36,300 nucleotides of DNA. Source: an uncultured Pelagibacteraceae bacterium (GTDB lineage: Bacteria > Pseudomonadota > Alphaproteobacteria > Pelagibacterales > AG-422-B15). How positions within the stretch are numbered: position 1 is the first letter of the stretch; each line of letters opens with the position of its first letter. Shown one piece after another: positions 1 to 8,683 of the stretch. The notes below the pieces were generated by a model that searched no databases, had not been told where the DNA came from, and was given only the letters and a program-made list of their open reading frames with translations. A program made the position numbers and the translations under genes. The stretch is from positions 1 to 36,300 of the forward strand of contig CACHYW010000010.1 in the NCBI GenBank assembly GCA_902584215.1, given 5' to 3'.

Positions 1-1
1 A

Positions 2-82
2 ATAGGGGCAGGTTCAGTAGTTACAAAGAATGTAAATAATTCTACAACTGTATTTGGTAACCCAGCTAGAGAAAAAAAATGA
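2..82 (+). CDS. C-terminal end of a hexapeptide-repeat acyltransferase (partial)
   Basis: Only the last 26 codons lie in the window. They read IGAGSVVTKNV...VFGNPAREKK, the usual final turn of left-handed beta-helix acyltransferases, in which a GAGSVVTKDV-like coil is followed by a GNPAR tail. The stop TGA overlaps the start of the next gene (ATGA), so the two are translationally coupled. With the downstream dehydrogenase and aminotransferase, an N-acetyltransferase acting on an amino-sugar nucleotide (WbpD, PglD or FdtC type) is a reasonable inference. The substrate cannot be read from this fragment. Confidence 0.75.
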   Translation: MGAGSVVTKNVNNSTTVFGNPAREKK

Positions 83-1083
83 ACGTAGGTATTGTTGGAA
101 TAGGATATTGGGGACCAAATCTTGTTCGTAATCTAAATGAAAATAAAGAATTTAAAATAAAGTACATTTGTGATCTCAGTAGAGCAAAATTGAATAAGAT
201 TAATTTAGCTGATAACGAAGCCATAAAAACAACAAATATTAAAGATTTGTTATTAGACAAAAATTTAGCAGCAGTTTTTATAGCCACTCCAGTGAATACA
301 CATTTCAAATTAGCAAAATTATGTCTGAAGGCAAATAAACATGTTTTTGTTGAAAAGCCACTTTCTGATAGTAAACAAAATTGTACAGCTTTGATTGAAT
401 TAGCTAAAAAAAAATCATTAAGCTTATTTGTGGACCATACTTTTCTTTATACACCTGCAGTTATGAAAATAAAAAAGATTTCTCAGAAAAAAGATTTTGG
501 AAACTTAATTTATTATGATTCTACTAGAATTAATCTTGGATTAATACAGGACGACATAAATGTTTTATGGGATTTAGCTGTACATGATATTTCTATTCTT
601 AATTATCTATGCAATGAGAAACCTGAGAAGGTATCATGTGTTGGACATAAATATATTCCTTCAAAGCCTGAAACTGCCGCCTATTTAACGTTAAAATATA
701 GATCAAATTTTATTGCTCACATAAATGTTAATTGGCTATCTCCAGTTAAAATTAGGAAAACCATATTAGGAGGTTCGAAAAAAATGATTGTATATAACGA
801 TCTAGAACCAAGTGATAAATTAACTATATATAACAAAGGAATAGATGTAATTAAAAAAGAAAAAAGTACTACAAATTTAATTAAATACAAAGTGGGTGAT
901 ACAATTGTACCAAGTCTGAAAATGAAAGAAGCCTTATCTCAAGCAATTTCTGATTTTTATCAAACAATTGTAAATAAGAAGTTTAAAAGTAAATCTAATG
1001 GAACAAAAGGTCTTGAAGTAGTTGAAATATTAGAGGCTGCTACTAAATCAATGAAGCTTGAGGGAAAATCAATTATAATTTAG
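79..1083 (+). CDS. Gfo/Idh/MocA family NAD(P)-dependent sugar dehydrogenase
   Basis: The 334-residue protein starts with a Rossmann fold, GIGYWG at residues 7-12. It carries the family EKP motif (FVEKPLS, near residue 95) and a DLAVHD segment holding the usual catalytic Asp/His region. Length and domain order are normal for the family. The gene overlaps the acyltransferase stop (ATGA) and is followed 2 nt later by a DegT aminotransferase. The trio acyltransferase, oxidoreductase, aminotransferase is what WbpB/WbpE/WbpD-type routes to acetamido sugars use, so it probably oxidises a UDP- or dTDP-sugar for a surface glycan. The exact sugar is inference. Confidence 0.88.
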   Translation: MNVGIVGIGYWGPNLVRNLNENKEFKIKYICDLSRAKLNKINLADNEAIKTTNIKDLLLDKNLAAVFIATPVNTHFKLAKLCLKANKHVFVEKPLSDSKQNCTALIELAKKKSLSLFVDHTFLYTPAVMKIKKISQKKDFGNLIYYDSTRINLGLIQDDINVLWDLAVHDISILNYLCNEKPEKVSCVGHKYIPSKPETAAYLTLKYRSNFIAHINVNWLSPVKIRKTILGGSKKMIVYNDLEPSDKLTIYNKGIDVIKKEKSTTNLIKYKVGDTIVPSLKMKEALSQAISDFYQTIVNKKFKSKSNGTKGLEVVEILEAATKSMKLEGKSIII

Positions 1084-1085
1084 CT

Positions 1086-2180
1086 ATGAAAGTACCTTAC
1101 TTTGATCTTAAAAGACAATACAAATCTATAAAGCCACAACTTGAACGCAGAGTTATTAGAGCTTTAAGGTCAACACAATATAGTTTGGGTGTAGAAGTAG
1201 AATTATTTGAAAATAATTTTTCTTCTTTCTTAAAAGCTAGGTATTGCACAGGAGTAAACACGGGCACAAGTGCTTTACATTTAGCTTTGTTGGCGCTGGG
1301 CATAGGGAAAGGTGATGAAGTAATCACTGTTTCTATGACATTTATCGCAACTGTAATGTCTATTTCGTATACTGGTGCAAAACCTGTTTTTGTTGATATA
1401 GATAAAAATACTCAATTAATTAATTATAAAAATATTATCAAAAAAATTTCATCAAAAACGAAGGCTATAGTGGTTGTGCACTTATACGGTCAATGTGCTG
1501 AAATGAATGAAATCAATAAAATTGCAAGAAAATACAAACTTAGAGTAATCGAAGACAGCTCGCAAGCTCATGGAGCTAAATACTATGACAAATACGCTGG
1601 AACAATGAGTGATGTAGGAACTTTTAGTTTCTATCCTGGTAAAAATTTAGGTGCAATTGGTGAAGGAGGAGCAATAATTACCAATAACAATAAATTAGAT
1701 AAAAAAGTTAAAGAATTACGAAACTGGTCACAGCCTAGACGATATTTTCATAATGATATTTCTTACAATTATAGAATGGACTCAATACAAGCAGCCGCGC
1801 TAAATATTAAATTAAAATTTCTTAAAAAATGGACTTTGAATAGAATAAAGATTGCAAATGAATACCAAAGCAGAATAAAAAATGACAAGTTAGAATTTAC
1901 TTTTTCAATGCCACATAATTTTCACGTTTATCATATATTTAGCATATTTTATAAAAATAGATTGTCTTTACAAAAATACTTAAATAAGAATGAAATAGGT
2001 ACTAACTTTCACTATCCAGTACCCGCTCATTTGCAGAAACCATATATAAACCTTGGTTACAAAAGAGGAGACTTACCTAATACAGAATTAATTTCTAACT
2101 ACCAGATATCAATACCGATATTTCCTGAGATGAAAAATGAAGAAGTAGATTACGTCATTAAAGTAATTAATAGATTTTGA
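1086..2180 (+). CDS. DegT/DnrJ/EryC1/StrS family PLP-dependent sugar aminotransferase
   Basis: The 364-residue fold-type-I enzyme has its PLP-binding Lys at position 186 in SFYPGKNLGA and a cofactor-ring Asp at 157 in IEDSSQAHGA. The N-terminal NTGTSALHLAL stretch is the phosphate-binding region. Family members transfer an amino group from glutamate to a keto-sugar nucleotide. It lies 2 nt after the Gfo/Idh/MocA gene, which would supply the keto sugar, and 1 nt before a glycosyltransferase gene, so all belong to one plus-strand operon. WbpE/ArnB/FdtB-like roles are all possible; the substrate is not determined by the sequence. Confidence 0.9.
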   Translation: MKVPYFDLKRQYKSIKPQLERRVIRALRSTQYSLGVEVELFENNFSSFLKARYCTGVNTGTSALHLALLALGIGKGDEVITVSMTFIATVMSISYTGAKPVFVDIDKNTQLINYKNIIKKISSKTKAIVVVHLYGQCAEMNEINKIARKYKLRVIEDSSQAHGAKYYDKYAGTMSDVGTFSFYPGKNLGAIGEGGAIITNNNKLDKKVKELRNWSQPRRYFHNDISYNYRMDSIQAAALNIKLKFLKKWTLNRIKIANEYQSRIKNDKLEFTFSMPHNFHVYHIFSIFYKNRLSLQKYLNKNEIGTNFHYPVPAHLQKPYINLGYKRGDLPNTELISNYQISIPIFPEMKNEEVDYVIKVINRF

Positions 2181-2181
2181 A

Positions 2182-3246
2182 ATGAGAATATTACATGTTT
2201 CTAATTTTGGAGATAAACACAATGGCAGACTTTATTGGAATCAATGTTTCAAAATTAGCAATGGTTTTGTAAGAAACGGCCATAATGTATATAATTTCAG
2301 TGATCGTGATCGATCAAGATCCTCTATATTTAATAAATTTAAAAATAATGAAACAGTTCAAAAAGAATTGTTGCAAACAATAGAAAACTACAATCCAAGC
2401 CTTATAGTTTTAGGACATGCTGACAGAATAAACATTGAAACATTAAGCAAAATTAAAGAAAAAAAAGATATTAAAATTATTGAATGGAATGTTGATAATT
2501 TTTATTTAGATAATACCTTCAAAAAATTGTCAATCAGATCTGAATACTTGGATGGAATATTTTCAACTACAGCAGATGAACAAATTTCCAAATGTGTTTA
2601 TAGGAATTTTATAAGTTTTTTTCCAAATATTGTAGATTCATCGATCGAAAATATGAAAATCTACGAAAATACTAATCATCCTAAAGATGTTTTTTTTGCA
2701 CTTTCACATGGAGTAGGTACTGGCAAATTAAGAAGGAAAAATAGTATGAATGAAGACAAAGATCCAAGGGTTATATTTATGGATAATCTTAAGTTCAATC
2801 TAAGTGATATTAAATTTAATTTATTTGGGATGAGGGGTGTCCAACCAATCTGGGCAAGTGAGTTCGATAATAACATTAAAGATTGTTACATGGGAATTTG
2901 CCTACAAAGAAAACCAATTCTAAAATATAGTCTCTCAGATCGAATTGCTCAGTATCTTGGTAACGGTCTTATGGTATTTATAGAAAGTGATACGCAATAT
3001 TATGATATTTTGAAAAAAGACGAGGAGGTTGTTTATTTTGATGGGGTAGAGGATTTAGCGAAAAAAATTGATTTTTATAAAAAAAATAAAGATAAAGCTT
3101 TAAATATTGCAGCTAATGGTCACAAAAAAATACACAGTATCTGCAATGAAAAAATCATAACGCAGTATATGCTAGATTGTCTATATGGTAATGATGTTGA
3201 CTCATTGAAAAGCAACTATCAATGGCCTATTAATCTCTATAGGTAA
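2182..3246 (+). CDS. CgeB/YkvP-like glycosyltransferase
   Basis: The 354-residue soluble protein opens with a Rossmann-like strand (MRILHVSNFG). It ends with a Glyco_trans_1_2-type module: a SLSDRIAQYLGNGLMVF stretch, an acidic EEVVYFDGVEDL loop, then a helix rich in basic residues and a terminal His-containing helix. This matches the CgeB-like glycosyltransferases common in polysaccharide clusters. It starts 1 nt after the aminotransferase stop and is the last gene of the plus-strand glycan operon. The acceptor and donor sugars are unknown. Confidence 0.7.
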   Translation: MRILHVSNFGDKHNGRLYWNQCFKISNGFVRNGHNVYNFSDRDRSRSSIFNKFKNNETVQKELLQTIENYNPSLIVLGHADRINIETLSKIKEKKDIKIIEWNVDNFYLDNTFKKLSIRSEYLDGIFSTTADEQISKCVYRNFISFFPNIVDSSIENMKIYENTNHPKDVFFALSHGVGTGKLRRKNSMNEDKDPRVIFMDNLKFNLSDIKFNLFGMRGVQPIWASEFDNNIKDCYMGICLQRKPILKYSLSDRIAQYLGNGLMVFIESDTQYYDILKKDEEVVYFDGVEDLAKKIDFYKKNKDKALNIAANGHKKIHSICNEKIITQYMLDCLYGNDVDSLKSNYQWPINLYR

Positions 3247-3271
3247 TTAATTATTATAAAATTATAAAACA

Positions 3272-3296
3272 GAAGGTGACAATCATGTTCACCTTC
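3272..3296. terminator. Hairpin between convergent genes, probable terminator
   Basis: GAAGGTGA (3272-3279) pairs with TCACCTTC (3289-3296) around a 9-nt loop, an 8-bp perfect stem. It lies between the end of the glycosyltransferase gene and the end of the convergent membrane-protein gene. On the minus strand the stem is followed by TCTGTTTTATAATTTT, a U-rich tail, so it most likely ends transcription of the minus-strand gene. On the plus strand the tail is weaker. Confidence 0.6.
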
Positions 3297-3313
3297 CGCT
3301 AATAATTTTATAC

Positions 3314-3739
3314 TTAAGTTTGTTTAGGAACCCAGATGATAGCCAGATACATAAGGGCTAAGTAAATTAAAAATACCATTCCCATTATATCAGGTGTTCC
3401 AGGTACCGTTGTTGTGCCAACGTAATCAATAAATCCATCAGCAACTTCAGAAACTACTGTTCCTTCAGCCTTTAATTCACTCAAGCCAAATGCCGTAATG
3501 ACATAAACAGCAACTCCCTCTGCCCACATTGTCCAGGCACCAAGAACGGTACCTAAGCAAAATATAGTAGACATAATTTTAGCTGCCATAGTAACCGGTT
3601 CACCGCTTACGGGCGCGCGAGTTCCTGAGGCAACTCTAAATCCCAGCCAAATAAATATAGCGCTGGCTACAATGAGCAAAGCACTTCCTATTCTACCAGA
3701 TTGAAATAATTGCCAGATTTGATACTCTTCAGGGGTCAT
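3314..3739 (-). CDS. Unrecognised small integral membrane protein, GC-rich relative to neighbours
   Basis: I do not recognise this 141-residue protein. It has three or four hydrophobic segments: about 18-36 (ALLIVASAIFIWLGF), 52-68, 74-88 and 118-136. A short soluble loop with an acidic and Thr-rich stretch (DGFIDYVGTTTVPGTPD) precedes the last segment. A strong Shine-Dalgarno AAGGAG sits 8 nt before the ATG. By hand count the gene is about 42% GC, whereas the neighbouring GT9 gene is near 20% in sampled stretches. It is a lone minus-strand gene between two plus-strand glycan genes, with its own hairpin terminator. The strong RBS, distinct codon use and isolation suggest an abundant protein or a transferred gene; both are inference. 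Confidence 0.8.
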   Translation of the reverse strand: MTPEEYQIWQLFQSGRIGSALLIVASAIFIWLGFRVASGTRAPVSGEPVTMAAKIMSTIFCLGTVLGAWTMWAEGVAVYVITAFGLSELKAEGTVVSEVADGFIDYVGTTTVPGTPDIMGMVFLIYLALMYLAIIWVPKQT

Positions 3740-3968
3740 ATTATTTTCTCCTTTTTTTTAAGCAATACTATTGATAAAGGAGGGTATTGATTATTTAATA
3801 ATATTTTAGATAAATATTTAGTGATAGATTTAAATAATTGTGATATTCGTATAATATATATTATGTTAAATAGTAAATATTTATTTACAATAGTTTATGA
3901 ATAATTATTAAATAAATACCTTAAATTAATTTAAAAAATTAGAAAAGTAATATAAATAACTGAAAATT
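3740..3968. other. AT-rich divergent intergenic region
   Basis: This 229-bp spacer separates the minus-strand membrane protein from the plus-strand GT9 gene and must hold promoters for both. It is extremely AT-rich, with many overlapping TATAAT-like hexamers (for example around 3850-3865), so no single promoter can be picked by eye. The only clear element is the AAGGAG ribosome-binding site just before 3739. I see no ORF worth calling. Confidence 0.4.
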
Positions 3969-5039
3969 ATGAACTATTTAATATTTAGAAATGATGGCAT
4001 TGGTGATTTGATTGTATCATCTGACGGAATAAGAAAAATTAAAGAGTCTGACGATAATGCAAATATCACACTTATTTGCTCTAATAGAAACATAGAATAT
4101 GCAAAAATACTCAAAAATGATGGATACATCGATCAATTATACAATCTAGATAAATATAAAACACATAAGGATAATATTAAGATAATATCAATATTAAGAA
4201 AATTAGAACTAAATCATGTTTTTATATTAAAAACAGATTGGAGAAATTTACTTATTTCGATTTTTTGTAAGCCTATAAATATTCATGCAATCATTCCAAA
4301 TAAGATAAGTAGGCTTACAAACAGAATTATATACAAGTATCCCCTTTTTATCTCCAAGAGATTGCTGAAATCAATAGAAATAATAAATTCAATTGAGATA
4401 AATGCAAATGATAACAGGACTAGAATGGGTAACCATTATAGCAAATTATTTAATAAGGCACTAAATCTTAAAAATGATAAGTTAGAATATCTTAAGCCAA
4501 ATTCAATTCGTAATTTTGAAAATGAAATAAAAAAAATCTTTACATCTCTCAAAATAAATAAAAAAAAAGTTATATTATTTCATTTAGATGAAAAATGGGA
4601 TGGCATCAATTGTACTAAAGATTTTATTGTTGGTCTTATTGAAAAAATGACAAATAAAAAGAAAAAAAGTCCTATTTTAATAGTGACCAATGGCAAATTC
4701 AGTACCTCACTTAATAAAAAGATATGGAACTATTATAAAATTAAAAAATTTAATACACAAAAAAATATTTATATTAGCAAAAAGAATGAGAAAGTTATTT
4801 TTATTAAAAATTTAAATATCTCTGAAATAATTGGTATTGTGTCAAATGTAAATTTAATATTTCACATTCATGGATCCATTACACACATTGCAAGCATATT
4901 AAAGACTCCAATTATCGATATTATAAAAAATAACTCCTATAAATATTTTTATAAATGGAGGCCAAATTTTAGAGAATTTAAGCAAGTCGAGATTAGAAAT
5001 TTCTCAAATCCAAATAAATATATTCAAAAATATCTCTAA
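3969..5039 (+). CDS. Glycosyltransferase family 9 (heptosyltransferase-like) protein
   Basis: The 356-residue protein starts MNYLIFRNDGIGDLIVSSDGI, the GT9 opening (IRxxxIGDxxxS). Near the C terminus it has the family donor-site segment HGSITHIASILKTPIIDI, and a following WRP stretch. GT9 enzymes add heptose or related sugars to LPS core or other surface glycans in the cytoplasm. The gene is unusually AT-rich (10 G/C in 60 bases in two sampled lines), with many Lys, Ile and Asn codons. It is convergent with DUF6165, whose stop lies 1 nt away. Sugar specificity is unknown. Confidence 0.85.
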   Translation: MNYLIFRNDGIGDLIVSSDGIRKIKESDDNANITLICSNRNIEYAKILKNDGYIDQLYNLDKYKTHKDNIKIISILRKLELNHVFILKTDWRNLLISIFCKPINIHAIIPNKISRLTNRIIYKYPLFISKRLLKSIEIINSIEINANDNRTRMGNHYSKLFNKALNLKNDKLEYLKPNSIRNFENEIKKIFTSLKINKKKVILFHLDEKWDGINCTKDFIVGLIEKMTNKKKKSPILIVTNGKFSTSLNKKIWNYYKIKKFNTQKNIYISKKNEKVIFIKNLNISEIIGIVSNVNLIFHIHGSITHIASILKTPIIDIIKNNSYKYFYKWRPNFREFKQVEIRNFSNPNKYIQKYL

Positions 5040-5040
5040 A

Positions 5041-5421
5041 TTATTTGTGTAATTTTACCTCGACTATACTGGAGCCTGATAAGTGATTAATTTCCTTTTT
5101 GAGCAAAGCCCTTTTATCATTAAATATATAAACCTTTCTTGCTAAATTGATAAAATTCTTATCGAACTTATTAAGTTTTTCGCACTTTCTCTTTTGATTC
5201 TCAATATTCCAAAGTTTCTGGTTTATTAATTTTAAAGATTGGTATTTTTTTTTGATACTTGTATTTGAAAGTTTTTTATCTTTTATAATTTTTCTTAATT
5301 TAGATAACTCATACTTAATTAATTTTAGATCATTTTTATTTTTAATTTTTTTTGTCTTAATCTCTAAAATAGATATTTTATCAAAAAGTTCTCCGACTGA
5401 AACTGGTACGCTTATCAGCAT
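5041..5421 (-). CDS. DUF6165 family protein
   Basis: The 126-residue protein begins with VPVSVGELFDKISILEIKTKKI and ends with FINLARKVYIFNDKRALLKKEINHLSGS. Both are hallmarks of DUF6165, a helical family commonly found beside or fused to glycosyltransferases and TPR proteins. The middle is Lys-rich and likely a coiled coil (residues about 15-75). No biochemical function is established that I know of. It is the last gene of the mltB-to-tatD minus-strand operon, 1 nt after tatD, and abuts the convergent GT9 gene, which fits the family's glycan association. Confidence 0.8.
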   Translation of the reverse strand: MLISVPVSVGELFDKISILEIKTKKIKNKNDLKLIKYELSKLRKIIKDKKLSNTSIKKKYQSLKLINQKLWNIENQKRKCEKLNKFDKNFINLARKVYIFNDKRALLKKEINHLSGSSIVEVKLHK

Positions 5422-5422
5422 A

Positions 5423-6214
5423 TTATGACACAGACGATGCCTTTACTTTTTTAAATAAGTTAAAAAAATTATTTGAAGTTATTTTCTCTACTTCAGCTTC
5501 ACTTATTTTAAGAATATCAGACATTTGTTTAATTGTATGTATAATGAAATTTGGCATATTTGTCTTTCCACGATTTGGGACAGGAGCTAAAAAAGGAGAA
5601 TCTGTTTCTACTAAAATTTTATTTTTATCTACAATTGAAACTATTTCTCTTAAATTTGAGGAATTTTTGAAGGTAATAATACCACTAAATGAAATATAGA
5701 AATCAATATCGACCATTTCTTTTGCAAATTTTTCTGATCCCGTAAAACAATGTATAACACCTGTAATATCAGAATTTTTTTTGTATGAATAAAGGATTTC
5801 TTTTGTGACTTTTTCTGCGTCTCTGCTATGGACAATAATTGGTAAATTATGTTCGAGTGCATTTTCTATATGCTTTTCAAAAGAGTCTATTTGACTTTTT
5901 CTATTGCTGTGATTGTAATAAAAATCTAGTCCCGTCTCCCCTACTGCTATTGTTTTATTGTTTTCTAAAATTACTCTGTTGATTCTATCAAAAATACCTG
6001 GATCTAAATGCTCAGTTTCATGAGGATGTATTCCTATACTGTTATAAATACGTTTATACTTCCTACTTATATCTAAAATTTCATTGAATTCTGACTCCTT
6101 AGTAGCAATATTTAATAGAAGACTAATATTCTCTGCAAGGCAGTTTTCAATTACCTCATTTACAGGTATATCATACCGGCTAGCTAATAAATGACAATGA
6201 CTATCAATGATCAT
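5423..6214 (-). CDS. tatD: TatD family metal-dependent hydrolase/DNase
   Basis: The 263-residue TIM-barrel protein has the metal ligands of the family: HxH at the N terminus (IDSHCHL, His6 and His8), Glu in VGETGLDFYY, His in IIVHSRDA, His in GVIHCFTGS, and Asp in ETDSPFLAP. TatD/YcfH enzymes are 3'-5' exonucleases on DNA or RNA. The start overlaps the metG stop by 4 nt. The order metG-tatD is standard in Alphaproteobacteria, where a metallo-beta-lactamase gene often follows; here DUF6165 follows instead. Confidence 0.92.
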   Translation of the reverse strand: MIIDSHCHLLASRYDIPVNEVIENCLAENISLLLNIATKESEFNEILDISRKYKRIYNSIGIHPHETEHLDPGIFDRINRVILENNKTIAVGETGLDFYYNHSNRKSQIDSFEKHIENALEHNLPIIVHSRDAEKVTKEILYSYKKNSDITGVIHCFTGSEKFAKEMVDIDFYISFSGIITFKNSSNLREIVSIVDKNKILVETDSPFLAPVPNRGKTNMPNFIIHTIKQMSDILKISEAEVEKITSNNFFNLFKKVKASSVS

Positions 6215-7740
6215 TCTTGAATCCTTGTAAATAAATGATTTACATTCGATATATTATTTCCAACTATATTATGGTTATTGATCGTTTTAAATGAAAATTC
6301 ACATTCATCAATTCCAATTGTTTGAAGTATTTTTATTGACGTTTGAGGAATAATTGGATTAATAAAAAAAGCAATATTTCTAATTTGTTCAGTTGTAACG
6401 GCTAATACGTTTAAAAATTCTTCTTTATCACTTTTTTCTAATTCCCACGGTTTACTATCATTAAAATATTTATTCACTCTTCCAATATGCTCCCATACGA
6501 TTCTGATATATTCATGTATCTTAAACTCATCTATCATATTTGATCCTTTTATTATTACCTCTTCACTTGATTTTTCTAATATTTCTTCATTAGGACCTTT
6601 ACTAGTTTTGCCAGGAATAATTGACTCAAGTTTTCTCTCTATCATTGTAAGTGATCTCTGACATAAATTTCCAAGATCATTTACTAAATCGCTATTAATC
6701 CTATTCACGAGAGCTTTAACTGAAAAATCTCCATCATTGCCAAATGGAACCTCTCTTAACAAGAAGTATCTAAATTGATCAAGACCGTAATTATTAATTA
6801 TTTCTATAGGATCAATGACGTTACCTAGAGATTTAGAAATTTTTTTACCTTCATTTGTCCACCATCCATGTGCAAATATTTTATTTGGCAATTTTAAATC
6901 GGCTGCTAATAAAAAAGCTGGCCAGTATACAGCATGATGTCTCAATATATCTTTGCCCACTATATGAACTACATTGTTCCAGTAGACACTTAGCTCATTT
7001 TCTGAGTCAGTTAGATATTTAACACCATTTGCGTAACAAGTAAGAGCATCAAGCCAAACATACATAATATGATCATTATCTGTTGGAGTTTTAATGCCCC
7101 AGTTAAATGAAGTTCTAGATACCGACAAGTCATTTAAGCCAGACTCAACAAATTTAATAACCTCATTTCTTTTAGATTTTGGACTTATAAAATCAGGGTT
7201 TTTTTTGTATATATCTAATAATTTATCAGACCATTCAGATAATTTAAAAAAATATGACTTTTCCGTTATCCAGTCAACGGGGCCACCTGTAACAGTTTTA
7301 AAGCTCCCATCACTTTGTCTTACTAAATCTTTTTCATTGTAAAAAGTTTCGTCATTAATTGAATACCATCCTGTATATTCACCTAAATATATTTGATTTC
7401 TTTCATGCAGTCTGTTCCATAAAAAAGATGCGCCATCAATATGCCTTTGTTCAGTAGTTCTGATAAAGTCATCATTCGACAAATCTAATGTAGTTGTAAG
7501 ATCTCTAAAAATTTGTGAGTTTTCATCGCACAACTCTAATGGTTCTTTTCCTTTACTTTCAGCAGCTTTCTGTATTTTGAGACCATGCTCATCTGTTCCA
7601 GTTTGAAACCTTACATCATAATCATTAAGACGCATAAATCTTGCAATAAAATCTGTTGCAACTGAAGTATATGCATGGCCTATATGTGGCTTATCATTGA
7701 CATAATATATTGGTGTTGTGATATAATATTTATCAGTCAT
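6211..7740 (-). CDS. metG: Methionine--tRNA ligase
   Basis: The 509-residue class I synthetase has the HIGH signature at residues 19-22 (KPHIGHAYT) and a KMSKS variant, KISKSLGN, near residue 300. The C-terminal anticodon-binding helical domain contains the usual KPWEL segment. It has no C-terminal tRNA-binding extension and no obvious Cys-knuckle insertion, so it is the short form typical of Alphaproteobacteria. It charges tRNA-Met and is essential. The start overlaps the holB stop by 8 nt, pointing to translational coupling. Confidence 0.96.
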   Translation of the reverse strand: MTDKYYITTPIYYVNDKPHIGHAYTSVATDFIARFMRLNDYDVRFQTGTDEHGLKIQKAAESKGKEPLELCDENSQIFRDLTTTLDLSNDDFIRTTEQRHIDGASFLWNRLHERNQIYLGEYTGWYSINDETFYNEKDLVRQSDGSFKTVTGGPVDWITEKSYFFKLSEWSDKLLDIYKKNPDFISPKSKRNEVIKFVESGLNDLSVSRTSFNWGIKTPTDNDHIMYVWLDALTCYANGVKYLTDSENELSVYWNNVVHIVGKDILRHHAVYWPAFLLAADLKLPNKIFAHGWWTNEGKKISKSLGNVIDPIEIINNYGLDQFRYFLLREVPFGNDGDFSVKALVNRINSDLVNDLGNLCQRSLTMIERKLESIIPGKTSKGPNEEILEKSSEEVIIKGSNMIDEFKIHEYIRIVWEHIGRVNKYFNDSKPWELEKSDKEEFLNVLAVTTEQIRNIAFFINPIIPQTSIKILQTIGIDECEFSFKTINNHNIVGNNISNVNHLFTRIQE

Positions 7741-8683
7741 ATTTTAGTCTATGAAATAATGAAATAAGTATATTTTCAAAGTCAAGATTTAGAGAAATGT
7801 TCTTTTTATTAAAAGAGTCAATCAATGTATATATATTCAATAATTTTATAACTAAATTATTTTCATTGTTATGACAAAGTTTTTTAATCTCATCATTAAT
7901 CATTAATTGTAAATAGTTAAAAAAAACTGGAATTGCTTGCTCTAAGTTTTTAAAGTTATGTAAGTATTCAATATAATGATTTGCAGTATTGGCCTTTATT
8001 TTCTTTTGATTAGTTAATAGTTTTTTAAAATGATCATTAATCTCATAAAAATTATATTCAATAAATTGTTTAGTTAAATATGAAGAACCATTTGTTATTT
8101 GATATAAGTAATTCAAATATTCTTCATTTTCAGAATCTTTATAATAATTTGTAAAATTATCATAGTTTAACTTTCCAAAAAATATTCTATTTGATCTTGA
8201 TACAATTGTTTTTAAACATTTACTCTTATTTTGATTGACTATAATAAAATGATTATTTCTGTTGGGCTCTTCAATTATTTTTAGAACCGAATTAGCAGCA
8301 TCTAAAGAAAGATCATCTATCAAATTTATTATACATACTCTTTTTTGATCATTTTGATCTTTGGTTGAAAAAAAATCATTAACATATTTTACATCTTCTC
8401 TATAAAGAAACTTTTTAAATCTTTGTTTATCTTCTAGAAATACCGGTTCAATTTTTAAAATAAAATTAGAATCTTCATTAATAGTGTTTAATAAGTAATC
8501 TTGAAAGTTGTCACAGTTTTCAATTGATTTCTTTGATATAATTAATGAAGCAAGATTTTTAGCAATAGTTGAAATAATATCAGTATTTTGTCCTGTAAGT
8601 ATTATTGAATTAGGCAATTGAGATTTAAATATTTTATATAAAGCTCTTACTTCACTTGAATACAGATTTCTATTATTTTGCAT
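7733..8683 (-). CDS. holB: DNA polymerase III delta-prime subunit
   Basis: The 316-residue protein is identified by the DLSLDAANSVLKIIEEP segment (family: MNRNAANALLKxLEEP), by a TIVSRSNRIFF strand equivalent to the SRC motif, and by position between tmk and metG. Delta-prime is the stator of the clamp loader. The Walker A site is degenerate (LTGQNTDIIS) and the SRC cysteine is Ser, while the Arg of that motif is kept. Poor ATP-site conservation is common for delta-prime. The gene is very AT-rich and diverged, and the start overlaps the tmk stop by 11 nt. Confidence 0.85.
   Translation of the reverse strand: MQNNRNLYSSEVRALYKIFKSQLPNSIILTGQNTDIISTIAKNLASLIISKKSIENCDNFQDYLLNTINEDSNFILKIEPVFLEDKQRFKKFLYREDVKYVNDFFSTKDQNDQKRVCIINLIDDLSLDAANSVLKIIEEPNRNNHFIIVNQNKSKCLKTIVSRSNRIFFGKLNYDNFTNYYKDSENEEYLNYLYQITNGSSYLTKQFIEYNFYEINDHFKKLLTNQKKIKANTANHYIEYLHNFKNLEQAIPVFFNYLQLMINDEIKKLCHNNENNLVIKLLNIYTLIDSFNKKNISLNLDFENILISLFHRLKYD

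Noticed and set aside
3969-5421. Very AT-rich GT9 plus DUF6165 pair as a recently transferred cassette
   Set aside because: The low GC fits weak constraint in an already AT-rich genome, and DUF6165 is tightly joined to the tatD operon; no mobile genes or repeats flank the pair.
7094-7342. 82-aa plus-strand ORF inside metG
   Set aside because: It is a shadow frame of a conserved synthetase with no RBS and no family pattern; the same applies to the other antisense ORFs inside large genes, for example 9364-9681, 14430-15338 and 19652-19915.
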